From: Streptomyces violaceusniger
GTDB lineage: Bacteria > Actinomycetota > Actinomycetes > Streptomycetales > Streptomycetaceae
Assembly: GCA_005405945.1 (NCBI GenBank)
Contig: BJHW01000001.1
Location: 7,254,001-7,318,000, forward strand
Reading direction: 5' to 3'
Length of the DNA stretch: 64,000 bases
The translations under genes were made by a program, and so were the position numbers. Of this stretch, positions 42,739-53,397 are shown piece by piece. The notes below the pieces were generated by a model. That model was not told the DNA's origin and searched no databases. It was given only the letters and a program-made list of their open reading frames with translations. Every line of letters starts with the position of its first letter. Within the stretch, counting starts at the first letter, position 1.

Positions 42739-42807
42739 CTCTTACGGCCGGCTGTCGTCAGGCCCCTTACGGCCGCCGCCGGCCCCCTTACGGCCGCCGT
42801 GAGAGCG

Positions 42808-44411
42808 TCAGCGGCAGGTCGTGCCGCCCGCGGGCACCTTCCCGTCCAGCAGATAGGCGTTCACGGTCTTCGTCATACAGGCGTTGCCGCTGTTGTACGC
42901 GCCATGGCCCTGCCCCTTGTAGGTGACCTCGACGCCCACGCCCTTGCCCAGCTCCCGCACCATCTTCCGGGCCCCCTCGTACGGGGTGGCCGGGTCGCCG
43001 GTGTTGCCGACCACGAGGATCGGCGCCGAGCCCTCGGCGCTGACGTCCGGGGTGTCCGTGGTGCCGTCCACCGGCCAGCCGGTGCAGCCGAGCATGCCCC
43101 AGGCCAGGTACTCGCCGAAGACCGGTGACGCCTTGCGGAAGCGCGGCAGCTGCGCCTTCACATCGGCCACCGTGTAGCGCTGCTTGTCGTCCACACAGTT
43201 GATGGCCGCGTTTGCGGGGTTGATGTTGCTGTAGTGGCCGTTCTCGTCCCGGCCGGACATCGAATCGGCCATCACGAGCAGCATGTTGCCCTTCCCGAGC
43301 TGCATCGCCTCCTGCAGCCCGAGCGTCAGGTACTTCCAGCTCTCCTTGTCGTAGAGCGCGGCGGCGATACCGCCCAGCGCCCCGTCCTGGGTGAGCTTGC
43401 GGCCGCTCGCGGTGGGCAGCGGCTTCTTGTCGAGCTCCTTCAGGAAGGCCGCGATCCGGGCGGTGCCCGCCGCCGGGTCGCCGCCGGTCGGGCAGGCCGT
43501 GCCCTTCTTGGCGCAGTCCTTGAGGTAGTTGTCGAGCGCGAGCTGGAAGCCCTTCGCCTGGCCGTAGGAGCCCTGCTCGGGGTCCTCGGTGGGGTCGACC
43601 ACGGCGTCCAGGACCGCGCGTCCCACCCGCTTCGGGTACAGATGGGCGTAGACGCCGCCGAGTTCGGTGCCGTAGGAGATGCCGAAGTACGACAGCTTGT
43701 CGTCGCCCAGCACCTGCCGCATGAGGTCCATGTCACGCGCGGCGCTCACGGTGTCCACATGGGCGAGCACCTTGCCGGAACGCTTCTCGCAGCCCTCGAT
43801 GAACGCCTTGGCGTCCGCCATCGCGGTCTTGATCTCGGCGTCGTCGTCCGGCGTGCTGTCCACGGCGTCCGAGGCGTCGATCTCCGCGTCGGTCCGGCAC
43901 CGCACTCCCGCGCTCTCGCCGACCCCGCGCGGATCGAAGCTCACCAGGTCATAGCGTGAGCGCAGGGTGTCGTAGGCGGTGGCGAAACCGGGGAGCGAGG
44001 AGACACCGGAGCCGCCGGGCCCGCCGAAATTGAACACCAGGGAGCCGATGCGCTTGCCCGAGCCGGTGGCCTTGGCGCGGATCATGGCCAGATCGATCGT
44101 TTCTCCGCTGGGCTTCGCGTAGTCCAGCGGCGCCTTGAGTGTGGCGCATTCCCACTCGCTTCCCGGCTTCTCACCGGTGCCCTGCATCGCGGTCGGGCAG
44201 GGCAGGACGACCAGTTGAGCTTCTGACCGGTGAGCGAGCCCGGCAGCCCGGAACCCGAAGGCGCGGCCGGGGTCGACGCCGAGGGCTCGGACGACGCCTT
44301 GCCCTGCTCGTTTCCCCCGTCGTCGGCGCAACCCGCGACGGCGAGGAGGGTGACCATGGCGGTCATGGAGACCAGCGCCCTGGTCCGTATGGTGCGTGAG
44401 GAACTCGGCAT
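42808..44411 (-). CDS. TAP-type lipoprotein peptidase (SlpD/SlpE-like), frameshifted
   Basis: Intact length 534 aa. The signal MPSSSRTIRTRALVSMTAMV ends in a VAGC lipobox (Cys near 28), followed by a Ser/Pro linker. The alpha/beta-hydrolase core has NFGGPGGSGVSSLPGF, the nucleophile in GISYGTELGG, Asp in GNTGDPATPYEGA and His in GQGHGAYNSGN, the last two in the TAP-like C-terminal domain. Such Streptomyces enzymes are mycelium-bound tripeptidyl aminopeptidases. One base is missing in the GGG at 44195-44197 after NWSSCPA; the repaired frame joins PTAMQGTGEKPGSEWECATL. It is paralogous to the adjacent 44507-46014 gene, on the same strand. Confidence 0.85.
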
Positions 44412-44506
44412 ATCTGGAGATCCTATGAGGAGACGGGAACGGAATCGTCCGCGACTCCTCTCAAATCCGTCACGGTTCGCGCGGCGTTCGCGCGGCGGGC
44501 CCGGCT

Positions 44507-46014
44507 CTAGGCGCAGACCTTGCCCTTCGGAGGCACCGTGCCCTGGAGCAGATAGGCGTTGACCGTCTGTCGGACACAGGTGTTGCCGCTGTCGTACGCC
44601 CCATGGCCCTCGCCCTTGTAGATGAGCTGGACGCCGACCCCGGGGCCCAGCTCCTTCGCCATCCGCGCGGCCCCCTCGTACGGGGTGGCCGGGTCACCGG
44701 TGTTGCCGACGACCAGGATCGGCGCGGCCCCCTCGGCGCTCACGTCGGGCGTGGTCCAGGCGCCGTGGACCGGCCAGTCGGTGCACTGGGTCAGGCCCCA
44801 CGCCATCATGTCGCCGAAGACGGGTGAGACCTTACGGAAGGTGGGCAGCTTCCGCTCGATGTCCGCGACCGTATAGCGCTGCTTGAAGTCGGCGCAGGTG
44901 ATGGCGGCAAGGGCGGACTGGAGGGTGCTGTAGCGGCCGTCCGGGCCGCGTCCGTTCATGGCGTCCCCAGGGCCAGCAGGATCCTGCCGTCGCCCTGCTG
45001 GGCGGCCGCGATCCCCTGGGTGAGGTACTGCCAGTACTCCTTCGAGTAGAGGGACTGCGCGATGCCGCCGTCGGCCAGGGACTCGGTCAGCTTCCGGCCG
45101 CCGTAGCCGCGCACCGGACGGCCGTCGAGCCGCTTCAGCAGCGAGCGGATCCGGTTCTGGGTGGGGCAGCTGTAGACGCCGGTCCTGGTGCACGCCTTCA
45201 GATAGTCGTCGAGGGCGCGCTGGAACCCCTTGGCCTGGCCGAGCGCGCCCTGCTCGGGCGTCTGCATGGGGTCCACGACCCCGTCGAAGAGGGCGCGCCC
45301 CACCCGCTTCGGATACAGATGGGCGTAGACGCCGCCGAGTTCGGTGCCATAGGAGACGCCGAAGTAGTGCATCTTCTTGTCGCCGAGGACGCGCCGCATG
45401 AGATCCATGTCACGGGCGGCGTTCGTGGTGCCGACGTACGGCAGGATCGTGCCGGAGTTCTTCTCGCACCCGGCGGCATAGGTCTTCACCCGGCGGACCA
45501 GGCTCTTCACCTCGGCGTTGTCGTTCGGCGTGGAGTCGGCGGCGTAGTAGGCGTCGAGCTGCCGGTCCGGGAGGCAGCGCACCCCGCTGCTGCGGCCGAC
45601 CCCGCGCGGGTCGAAGCTGACCAGGTCGTAGCGGGTGCGCAGTTGCTTGTAGCCGCCCGCGAGCGCCGGGAGGGTGGCCACGCCCGAGCCGCCGGGGCCG
45701 CCGAAGTTGAAGATCAGCGAGCCGATCCGGTGGCGCCGGTCGGTGGCCTTGGCGCGGATCATGGCGATGCCGATGGTCTTGCCGTGCGGCTTGCGGTAGT
45801 CCAGCGGCACATGGAGCGTCGCGCACTCCCACTCGCCGCCCGGGGCCTTGGTGGCGGCCGCGTCCTGGCTCGAGGAGGGGGCGGGGCAGCCGGCCCAGTC
45901 GAGCTTCTGGTGGGACGAGGTGTCCGGCCGTTCGCCGTCGCCACCGCATCCGGCGGCCAGGGCGGTCAGCAGCAGGGCGGCGGACAGCGCACCGAGGCGC
46001 AGAGGTCGGGACAC
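44507..46014 (-). CDS. Second TAP-type lipoprotein peptidase, frameshifted
   Basis: Intact length 502 aa, a tandem paralogue of the 42808-44411 gene. Lipobox LAAGC (Cys near 23). The same landmarks recur: FNFGGPGGSGVATLP, GVSYGTELGG, GNTGDPATPYEGA and GEGHGAYDSGN. Both proteins share the tail pattern ...VNAYLLxGxVPxxGxxC. One G is missing in the CCCC (plus strand) at 44965-44968: the given frame stops at LALGTP, while the repaired frame reads LALGDAMNGRGPDGRYS. GTG 46014 follows GGGAGAG. In S. lividans slpD and slpE are such a pair. Confidence 0.85.
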
Positions 46015-46158
46015 GGCGGCTCTCCCGTGGGTGGGGGTACCGCCATCGTGAGGGCCGCGGGCGCCGCACGCGCGTACAGCGGGGGCGTACGGGTGAGGGG
46101 AGGCCCGGGTGCCCGGCGGCCCCGGGAGGGCTCCAGCGGGGCCTCTACGGCCTCTGAG

Positions 46159-46265
46159 GCGCGTCTTCGCGGGTGGGCCTCTGCGGCGCCTTTTCGCGGG
46201 CGAGCCCCTACAGCGCCTCTTCGCGGCGGGCTCCTAGAGCGCCTCTTTGCGGGTGAGGTGGGTGA
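46159..46265. repeat. Four-copy 26-27 bp repeat overlapping the 3' end of the flippase gene
   Basis: Units start at 46159, 46186, 46213 and 46239, each near GCGCCTCTTCGCGGGTGGGC. On the minus strand the last unit is the end of the gene, coding RKEAL and TAG. The next unit downstream again spells R-E-E-A-L-stop, and the further two drift to REKAPQ and REDAPQ. The array is thus repeated copies of the C-terminal codons. Confidence 0.8.
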
Positions 46266-48994
46266 AGGCCACCCAGCCGGGCAGCACCGGCAGCCAGAAG
46301 ACCATCAGCCGGAAGAGCAGCACCGCGGGCGCCGCCGTCTCGTACGGCAGCCCGGCGAAGGTCAGACCCGCGATCAGGGCGGCCTCGACCGCGCCCACAC
46401 CGCCGGGGGTGGGCGCCGCCGAGCCCAGGGCGTTGCCCGCGAGGAAGACGACGGCGATGCTCGCGTAGCTCAGCTCGCCGCCGAACGCCCGGATCGCGGA
46501 GTCCAGGCACATCACGTTCGCGGCGGTCAGCAGCAGGGTGCCGCCGATGCCGGCGAGCAGCTTCTTGGGCCGCTGGAGTACGTCCAGCATGCGCGGGATG
46601 ACGCCCGCGAACAGCGACCGCACCCGGGTGGAGACGAACTTCCGCAGCACGGGAATGGCGGTCACCACCAGCACCAGGACGGCGGCCGTCAGCAGCCCGG
46701 CGATCACCGTCCGGGACGGCGAGAGCGCCGGGGTCCGCTCGGTGCCGGTGATGTAGCCGAAGGTCAGCAGCAGCACGATATGGCTGGCGAGCCCGAACAG
46801 CTGGGAGGCGCCGACACTGGCCACCGCGAGCCCCGGCCGCACCCCCGCGCGCTGCAGGAAGCGGGTGTTGAGGGCGACCCCGCCGACCGCCGCGGGCGCC
46901 ACCAGCTTCACGAACGAGGCGGCCACCTGTGCCAGCACCGTCCGCCCGAGGGGCACCTTCTCCGGGACGAAGCCGAGCAGGCTCAGCGCCGCGGCCAGAT
47001 AGGTGAGCGCGGAGAAGGCGAGCGCGAAGATGACCCAGATCCAGTTGGCCTCGCCGACCAGGGCGCCCAGCTTGAGATGGGTGAACTGGGACAGCAGGAA
47101 GTACGCGGCGAAGGCCCCCGCGCAGAAGCTGACCAGGGTGCGCGGCCTGATGCGCTCCAGCCGTTCGGGCTCTATCGGCGCCTGCGGCCTCACCAGCAGC
47201 ACCTGCTGGCGGATCTGGGAGAGCAGATCCTCCTCGCGGGCGTCCTCCAGGGCCTCCTCGATGGCGCGCTTCTCCGCCTGCTTCTCGGCCTTGGCCGTCT
47301 TACGGTCGCCGGCGGCCGCCTCCGGGCCCCCGGCGGCATCCTGGGCCTCCCGCGCCTCGGCCTCCCGGGCCTCCTTGGCGGCGTGGGACGCCTCCAGGAC
47401 GGCCTCGCGCTGGCGCTGGGCGCGCTCGCGCGCGAGCTGGCGCAGGGTCGCGCGGGTGCCCCGGCCGAGCGCCAGGGGCTGCAGCAGCGGAAGGCTGCCG
47501 GCGACCGCGTCCGGGCCGAGGACCTCCACCGCGGCGGCCACGGAGCGCTCGGCGCCCACGCGCAGGCCCAGGGTGGTCAGCAGCTGTGCGATGTCCATCC
47601 GCAGCACCACGTCACCGGCCGCGATCTCACCGCCGCGCAGATCGGTCAGGAAGACCGTGCCGTTGCGGTCGACCAGCAGGGCGTCGCTGTCCAGCCGCCG
47701 GTGGGCGATCCGCCGCGCCTGGAGCGACTGGACCTGGTGCCAGGCCCCGGCCAGCAGCTCATCGGTGATCGCCTCGTCCGGCAGGGCGTACAGCGGACGG
47801 CCGCCGACGTGCTCGTAGACGAGCATCACGGCGTCCGGGCCGAGCTCGGAGGTGGCGATCAGCTTGGGCGCGTTGGCCCCGGCCGCGATGGCCGCGTAGG
47901 CGAGCAGCGCCTCCTGCTCCAGGGCCTGGCGCAGCGACTGGAAGCTGCGGGCGGGGTGATCGTCCGCAGGGTCAGCCGCTGCCAGACGCCGTAGAAGAAG
48001 CCCTGGGCCTGCTGCTCCCGGTCGACGACCGTGACGTCCAGGGGCGGGCCGTCCTCCAGGGTGACCAGATAGCGGCGGCCCCGGTCGCCATGGCCGCCGT
48101 GCTCGTCCTCGGGCTCCTCGGCGCGCATGGCGCTGACCGGGTTGAAGCCGACCCGGCGCAGCCCGGCGAGCAGGTGCTGGCCGGTGGGGCGCACATTGGG
48201 GAGCCGACCGCGTAGAGCGTGCCGTAGGCCACCGCCCAGCCGATGAGCACCGTAAGGATGATCGAGAACGGTGTGGTGTAGCCGCCCACGAGCACCGCGA
48301 AGGCGTCGAGCAGCAGTACGCACCACATGGCCACCCGCCAGCGCGGGCGCCGGGCCATGCCGACGGCCGTCATATAGGCGATGACGGGGGCCAGATAGCC
48401 GTGCACGGGGTCGCTGAAGGTGCCGCCGGGCGCGGGCTGGGTGAGCGCCTCGCGGAGCGAGCCGGGGGCGCCTCTGGCGACCCAGAGGTCCATGGCGAGG
48501 GACACCCCGTGGGCCAGCACCGCGGCCAGCACGCCGTCGGCGATCCGCAGCCCGTCCCGTTTGATCAGCCGCTCGAAGGCGAAGGCCACCGGCAGGACGA
48601 GGACGGCCACCCCGGCCGTGAGCCCCGCGAAGTCGATCAGTAGCGGGGGCGCCTGGTTGGCGCCGTGCCCGATGTCCTTCTCCAGACCCGCGGTGGTGCC
48701 GTGGGCGAAGGCCGCGATGGCGAGCACGACGGCCATGCCGAGGATCCCGAGCAGCATCCGCAGCAGATCGGAGGGGCGGTGCACGCGGGCCGGCAGCAGC
48801 GGCTCGTCGCCGGAGACCCGGTCCACATGGCCCTCCGGCCCGTCCGGGCCGCAGTCATCCCCCGGGCCCGGGGCCTCTGCTTCTGGCCGACCGGACGGTG
48901 TCGTGGAGTGCGGCAACGCCTCAGGGGTGCGGGCCTCCTCCTCCGGAGGCTGCGCACCCTGCTGCTTCGCCGTCTCTTCTTGATCTCGTATCAC
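46234..48994 (-). CDS. Multi-domain membrane protein: N-terminal TM block, kinase-like segment, YbhN/MprF-type flippase domain; two frameshifts
   Basis: Intact length about 920 aa. The N-terminal third has an acidic tail then about six membrane helices. A cytoplasmic part follows with LVYEHVGGRPLYALPDEAIT and RIAHRRLDSDALLVDRNGTV then LTDLRGGE, resembling a degenerate aminoglycoside/RIO-type kinase core, and a charged helical linker. The C-terminal 300 residues are an LPG-synthase TM (UPF0104) domain with SAAPTPGGVGAVEA. The role may be lipid or polyprenol-linked substrate flipping (inference). Single-base losses at GGGG 48198-48201 and GGG 47949-47951 (plus strand) separate three frames that join cleanly when restored. 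GTG 48994. Confidence 0.75.
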
Positions 48995-49266
48995 CAGTCA
49001 CCGCCCGGAAGATGGTGGCATGCCCGGGCTGCGGAGGGGGGCATCAGGGTGCATTTCGGGGACGTGGACCCCGAATGGTACGCCCTGCTGAGGATTCCCG
49101 CACAATGCGTGATCGAACCGCGATCCGGCCCGGAGCGGGCCCCCTGCCACCCTGCGCGGGGCGCGCGGTGCGGCGCGCGGTGGTGCGCCCTGCGGGGCGC
49201 GCGGAGGGGCGTGCGGCGAAGCGTGTGGCGCGGCTGTCGTCGGGGCTGTCGGAGGGGTGCGGCAGG

Positions 49267-49656
49267 ATGGGGCGGATGAGCCGGAAGAGCAGGGAGCCGG
49301 AGGACGGGGACGGCGCCGAGGAGCTGCCCGAGTACGCCGAGCGGGTGCTGGAGGTGGCCGAGCTGATCCCCTCCGGCCGCGTGATGACCTATGGGGACGT
49401 CGCCGAATGGCTGGAGGAGGGCGGCCCGCGCCAGGTGGGGCGGGTGATGGCGCTCTACGGGGGCGCCGTGCCGTGGTGGCGGGTGGTGCGCGCGGACGGT
49501 GTGCTGCTGCCCGGCCACGAGCTGCGTGCCCTCGGCCACTACCGCGAGGAGGGCACCCCGCTGCGCGAGGCGGCGCGCTCGGCCGAGGGCCATGTGCCCA
49601 GGATCGACATGGCCAGGGCGCGGTGGGACGGGGGCGGGCAGGACCACGGCCGGTAG
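49267..49656 (+). CDS. Alkyltransferase-like (ATL) protein
   Basis: A 129-aa protein of the MGMT DNA-binding domain. It shows AELIPSGRVMTYGDVAEWLE, the Arg-finger helix GPRQVGRVMALYGG and VRADGVLLPG. Where O6-alkylguanine methyltransferases have the PCHR acceptor motif it reads VPWWRV, so it cannot take the alkyl group. ATLs flip and bind O6-alkylguanine and hand it to nucleotide-excision repair. ATG 49267 follows GGAGGGG. It lies next to adnA as in mycobacteria, extending the DNA-repair neighbourhood. Confidence 0.88.
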   Translation: MGRMSRKSREPEDGDGAEELPEYAERVLEVAELIPSGRVMTYGDVAEWLEEGGPRQVGRVMALYGGAVPWWRVVRADGVLLPGHELRALGHYREEGTPLREAARSAEGHVPRIDMARARWDGGGQDHGR

Positions 49657-49969
49657 CGGGGCGGCTTTCGGAAGCGCCGCGGGACCGGGGCGGCCGTCCT
49701 CGGGGGCGGCGGACGCGCGGCCGTGCCGGGGGCGGTGAGCGCGGGGGCGTACCGGCGTGCCGTGAGCGCGGGGGCGTGCGTCGGGCTCGCGGTCGTACCA
49801 GCGGGCGTCGGGCTCGCGGTCGTACCGGCGTCCGATGAGCGTGAGGCCGGACGCGTGCGCGGAGGCGTCGCGGTCGTACCGGCGGTATCCACAGCCATAC
49901 GGGTGAGGCACCACGGCGCATGAGAGGCTGTCCCGCACCCAGCCAACCCACCAGGACCGGCGATCCAAC
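49657..49969. other. Intergenic region with about 27-bp degenerate repeats upstream of adnA
   Basis: This 313-bp region has no gene. GCGTCGGGCTCGCGGTCGTA with CC occurs at 49778 and 27 bp later at 49805, with a shortened third copy near 49864. GTGAGCGCGGGGGCGT is present twice in 49735-49780. The open frames seen on both strands are low-complexity. Confidence 0.6.
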
Positions 49970-52900
49970 GTGAGCTCCTCCCCTCGTCCCTTCCGCGGCA
50001 GCGGCAGGCGCGGCAGCCGTCCTCACGGCGGTCGGCCCAGGGCGTCTACCGCCTGCTCCGTCATCGGCCGGAGCCAGGTGCCCTTCCTGTCCTGGACGCA
50101 CGGCAGCGCGCTGTGGTTGAGCACCGGGGCGGTCCTCTGCTGGTGCTCGCCGGGCCCGGCACGGGCAAGACCACGACGCTCGTGGAGGCGGTGGCCCGCC
50201 GGGTGCGCGAGGGCGCGGACCCCGAGCGGCTTCTGGTGCTCACCTTCAGCCGTAAGGCGGCCGTCGAACTGCGCGACCGCATGGCCGCGCGCCTGGGCGG
50301 CGCGAGCGCCCCGCGGGCCACGACCTTCCACTCCTACTGCTACGCCCTGGTCCGCGCCCACCAGGACGTCGATCTCTTCGTCGATCCGCTGCGGCTGCTC
50401 TCCGGACCGGAGCAGGACGTCGTCGTCAGGGAGCTGCTCGCCGGTCAGGCCGAGCTGGCGAGCGAGGGCCGGGCCTTCGTGCGCTGGCCGGACGACCTGC
50501 GCGCCTGCCTGACCACGCGGGGCTTCGCCGACGAGGTGCGCGCGGTGCTCGCCCGCAGCCGGGAGCTGGGCCTGGGCCCACGGGCGCTGGGGGAGTTCGC
50601 CCAGCGCACCGGGCGCCCCGACTGGTCCGCCGCGGCCGGCTTCCTCGCCGAGTACCTCGACGTCCTGGACGCCCAAGGGGTGCTGGACTACGCGGAGCTG
50701 GTGCACCGCGCGGTGCTGCTCGCCGGGCGGCCGGAGGTCGCGGCCGAGCTGGCGGGGCGGTACGACGCCGTGTTCGTCGACGAGTACCAGGACACCGACG
50801 TGGCCCAGGGGCGGCTGCTGCGGGCGCTCGCGGGCAGCGGCAGGACCCTGCTCGCCTTCGGCGACCCCGATCAGTCCATCTACGCCTTCCGGGGCGCCGA
50901 CGTCGGCGGCATCCTCCGCTTCCGCGATGACTTCCCGCGGGCGGACGGCCGCCCCGCCGACATGGAGGTCCTCACTGTCTCCCGCCGCTCGGGGGCCGCC
51001 CTGCTCGCGGCCACCCGGCAGATCGCCGGCCGGATGCCGCTCACCCGGCTCCCCGCGCGAGCCGTAAGGGCGCACCGGGAGCTCGCGGCCACCCGCGACG
51101 GCGGCCGCGTGGAGGTCTACACGTACCCGACCGCGGGCGCCGAGCTCGACAATGTGGCCGACATCCTGCGCCGCGCCCATCTGGAGGAAGGGGTGCCTTG
51201 GCGCGAGATGGCCGTCCTGGTGCGCGCCGGGGGGCGCTCGATCCCGGGTGTGCGCCGGGCGCTCACCTCGGCCGGAGTCCCGGTCGAGGTGGACGGCGAT
51301 GACATCCCGCTGCGCCATGAGCCCGCCGTGGCCCCCTGCTGACGGCGCTGCGGGCCGCCGCCACGGCCGCGCTGCCGGACAGCGGCGGGCTGTCCGCGGT
51401 CCTCGGCGTCGAGACCGCCCTGACCCTGCTCGCCTCGCCCCTCGGCGGTATGGACGCCGCCGATCTGCGCCGTCTGGGCCGCGCGCTGCGCGAGGAGGAG
51501 CGGTCCGCCGGGCGGGCGGTGCCGCGCCCCTCCGACGTCCTGCTCGCCGAGGCGCTCGCGGAGCCGGAGCGGCTGGCCGTCCACGACCCGGCGTACGCGC
51601 GCGGCGCCCAGAACCTCGGCCGGCTGCTGCGCACGGCCCGGGAGACGCTGGCCCGGGGCGGCACCGCCGAACAGGCGCTGTGGGCGCTGTGGGACGGCAC
51701 CCCCTGGCCCGGCCGCCTGGAGCGGGCCGCACAGCGCGGCGGCACCGCCGGGCGGAACGCGGACCGTGACCTGGACGCGGTGTGCGCGCTGTTCGAGACC
51801 GCCGCCCGCGCCGAGGAGCGCACCGGCGGCCGCGGCGCCCTCAACTTCCTGGAGGAGATCGACGCCCAGGACATAGCCGCCGACACCCTCTCCCGCCGGA
51901 TGGTCCGCCCCGACGCGGTACGGCTGATGACCGCCCACCGCTCCAAGGGGCTGGAATGGGCCCTGGTGGTCGTCGCCGGGGTGCAGGAGGGCCTGTGGCC
52001 CGATCTGCGGCGGCGCGGCTCGCTCCTGGAGGCCGACCGGATCGGCCGGGACGGGCTGGCCGAGCCGCTGCCGCCGGGCGCGCTGCTGGCCGAGGAACGG
52101 CGGCTGTTCTATGTGGCGGCGACCCGCGCGAAGGAGCGGCTCGTGGTCACCGCCGTCAAGGCCGCCTCCGAGGACGGGGACCAGCCCTCCCGCTTCCTGG
52201 CCGAACTGGGCGTCCCGCCCACCGACGTCACCCACCGGCCGCGCCGCCCGCTGTCCGTCGCCGCGCTCGTGGCCGAGCTGCGCGCCACGACCGTCGACCC
52301 GGACGCCTCGGAGGCGCTGCGGGACGCCGCCGCGCGTCGGCTGGCGCGGCTCGCGGCGCTGCGCGACGAGGAGGGCCGCCCGCTGGTCCCGGCCGCCCAC
52401 CCCTACCGCTGGTGGGGGCTGTACGAGCCGACGCACAGCGAGGTCCCGCTGCGCGACCGGGACCGGCCCGTGGCGCTGTCCGGCAGCGCGCTCGACCAGC
52501 TCGTCAACACCTGCTCGCTCCAGTGGTTCCTGGGGCGCGAGGTGAAGGCGGACGCGCCCTCGACGGCCGCCCAGGGCTTCGGCAACGTGGTGCACGTCCT
52601 GGCCGACGAGGTCGCCTCCGGCCGCACCCCGGCCGATCTCGCGGTCCTCATGGAGCGCCTGGACTCCGTATGGGACGGGCTCGCCTTCGACGCCCCTGGA
52701 AGTCACGACAGGAGAAGGAGCAGGCACGGGCGGCCCTGGAGCGCTTTCTGCACTGGCATGTGATGGAGCGTGGCGGCCGCACTCCGGTCGCCACCGAGCA
52801 CTCCTTCGACGTCACGCTCGAAGCCGACGTCTATAAGGTGCGCATCCGCGGCAGCATGGACCGCGTCGAGACGGACGCCCAGGGGCGCGCCTACGTGGTC

Positions 52901-53269
52901 GACTTCAAGACCGGTAAGCAGGCCGTGACCCGTGGCGATGTCGAACACCACCCCCAGCTGGCGGTCTATCAGCTGGCGGTGCGCGAGGGCGCCGTGGACG
53001 ACGTCTTCGACGGCGGGCGTCCCGAGCCCGGCGGCGCGGAGCTCGTCCAGTTGCGGCAGGGCGCCGCCAAGAAGGACGGCGGCGACGACGTCCCCAAGGT
53101 CCAGGCCCAGGAGCCGCCGGACGGGGAGTGGGTCGGGCAGCTGCTCGCCACCGCGGCCGGGCGCGTCCTGGACGAGCGGTTCACCCCGAGCACGGGCGAC
53201 CACTGCGAGCGCTGCGCCTTCCGGGGCGCGTGCAGCGCGCGGGCGGAGGGGCGCCATGTGGTCGAGTGA
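49970..53269 (+). CDS. adnA: AdnA-type ATP-dependent helicase-nuclease, three frameshifts
   Basis: Intact length about 1100 aa. UvrD-like motor: AGPGTGKTTTLVE (about 61), VFVDEYQDTD (about 270), FGDPDQSIYAFRGA, LMTAHRSKGLEWALV and RLFYVAATRAKERL. The C-terminal RecB-type nuclease has VVDFKTGKQ (about 979). Four Cys (NTCSLQW, then C-x2-C-x5-C in CERCAFRGAC) would hold an Fe-S staple. With AdnB it forms the actinobacterial double-strand-break resection machine. Single-base losses at CCC 50036-50038, CCCCC 51332-51336 and CCCC 52693-52696 break it into four frames that join when restored. GTG 49970. Only 128 bp separate it from adnB. Confidence 0.88.
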
Positions 53270-53397
53270 CGCTGCCGCGTACGGGGCTGGGGCGGCGCGG
53301 CACCGGGCTGACGCCGTCGCCCGTCAAGCCGTGACCCCGGGGCGGCCGTCGAACGGCGCGGCGGGGCCTGTCGGTGGGCACCGATAGCCTCACTGGA

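Noticed and set aside
49267..49656. Active O6-methylguanine-DNA methyltransferase
   Set aside because: The PCHR acceptor motif is replaced by PWWR, so it is an alkyltransferase-like protein.
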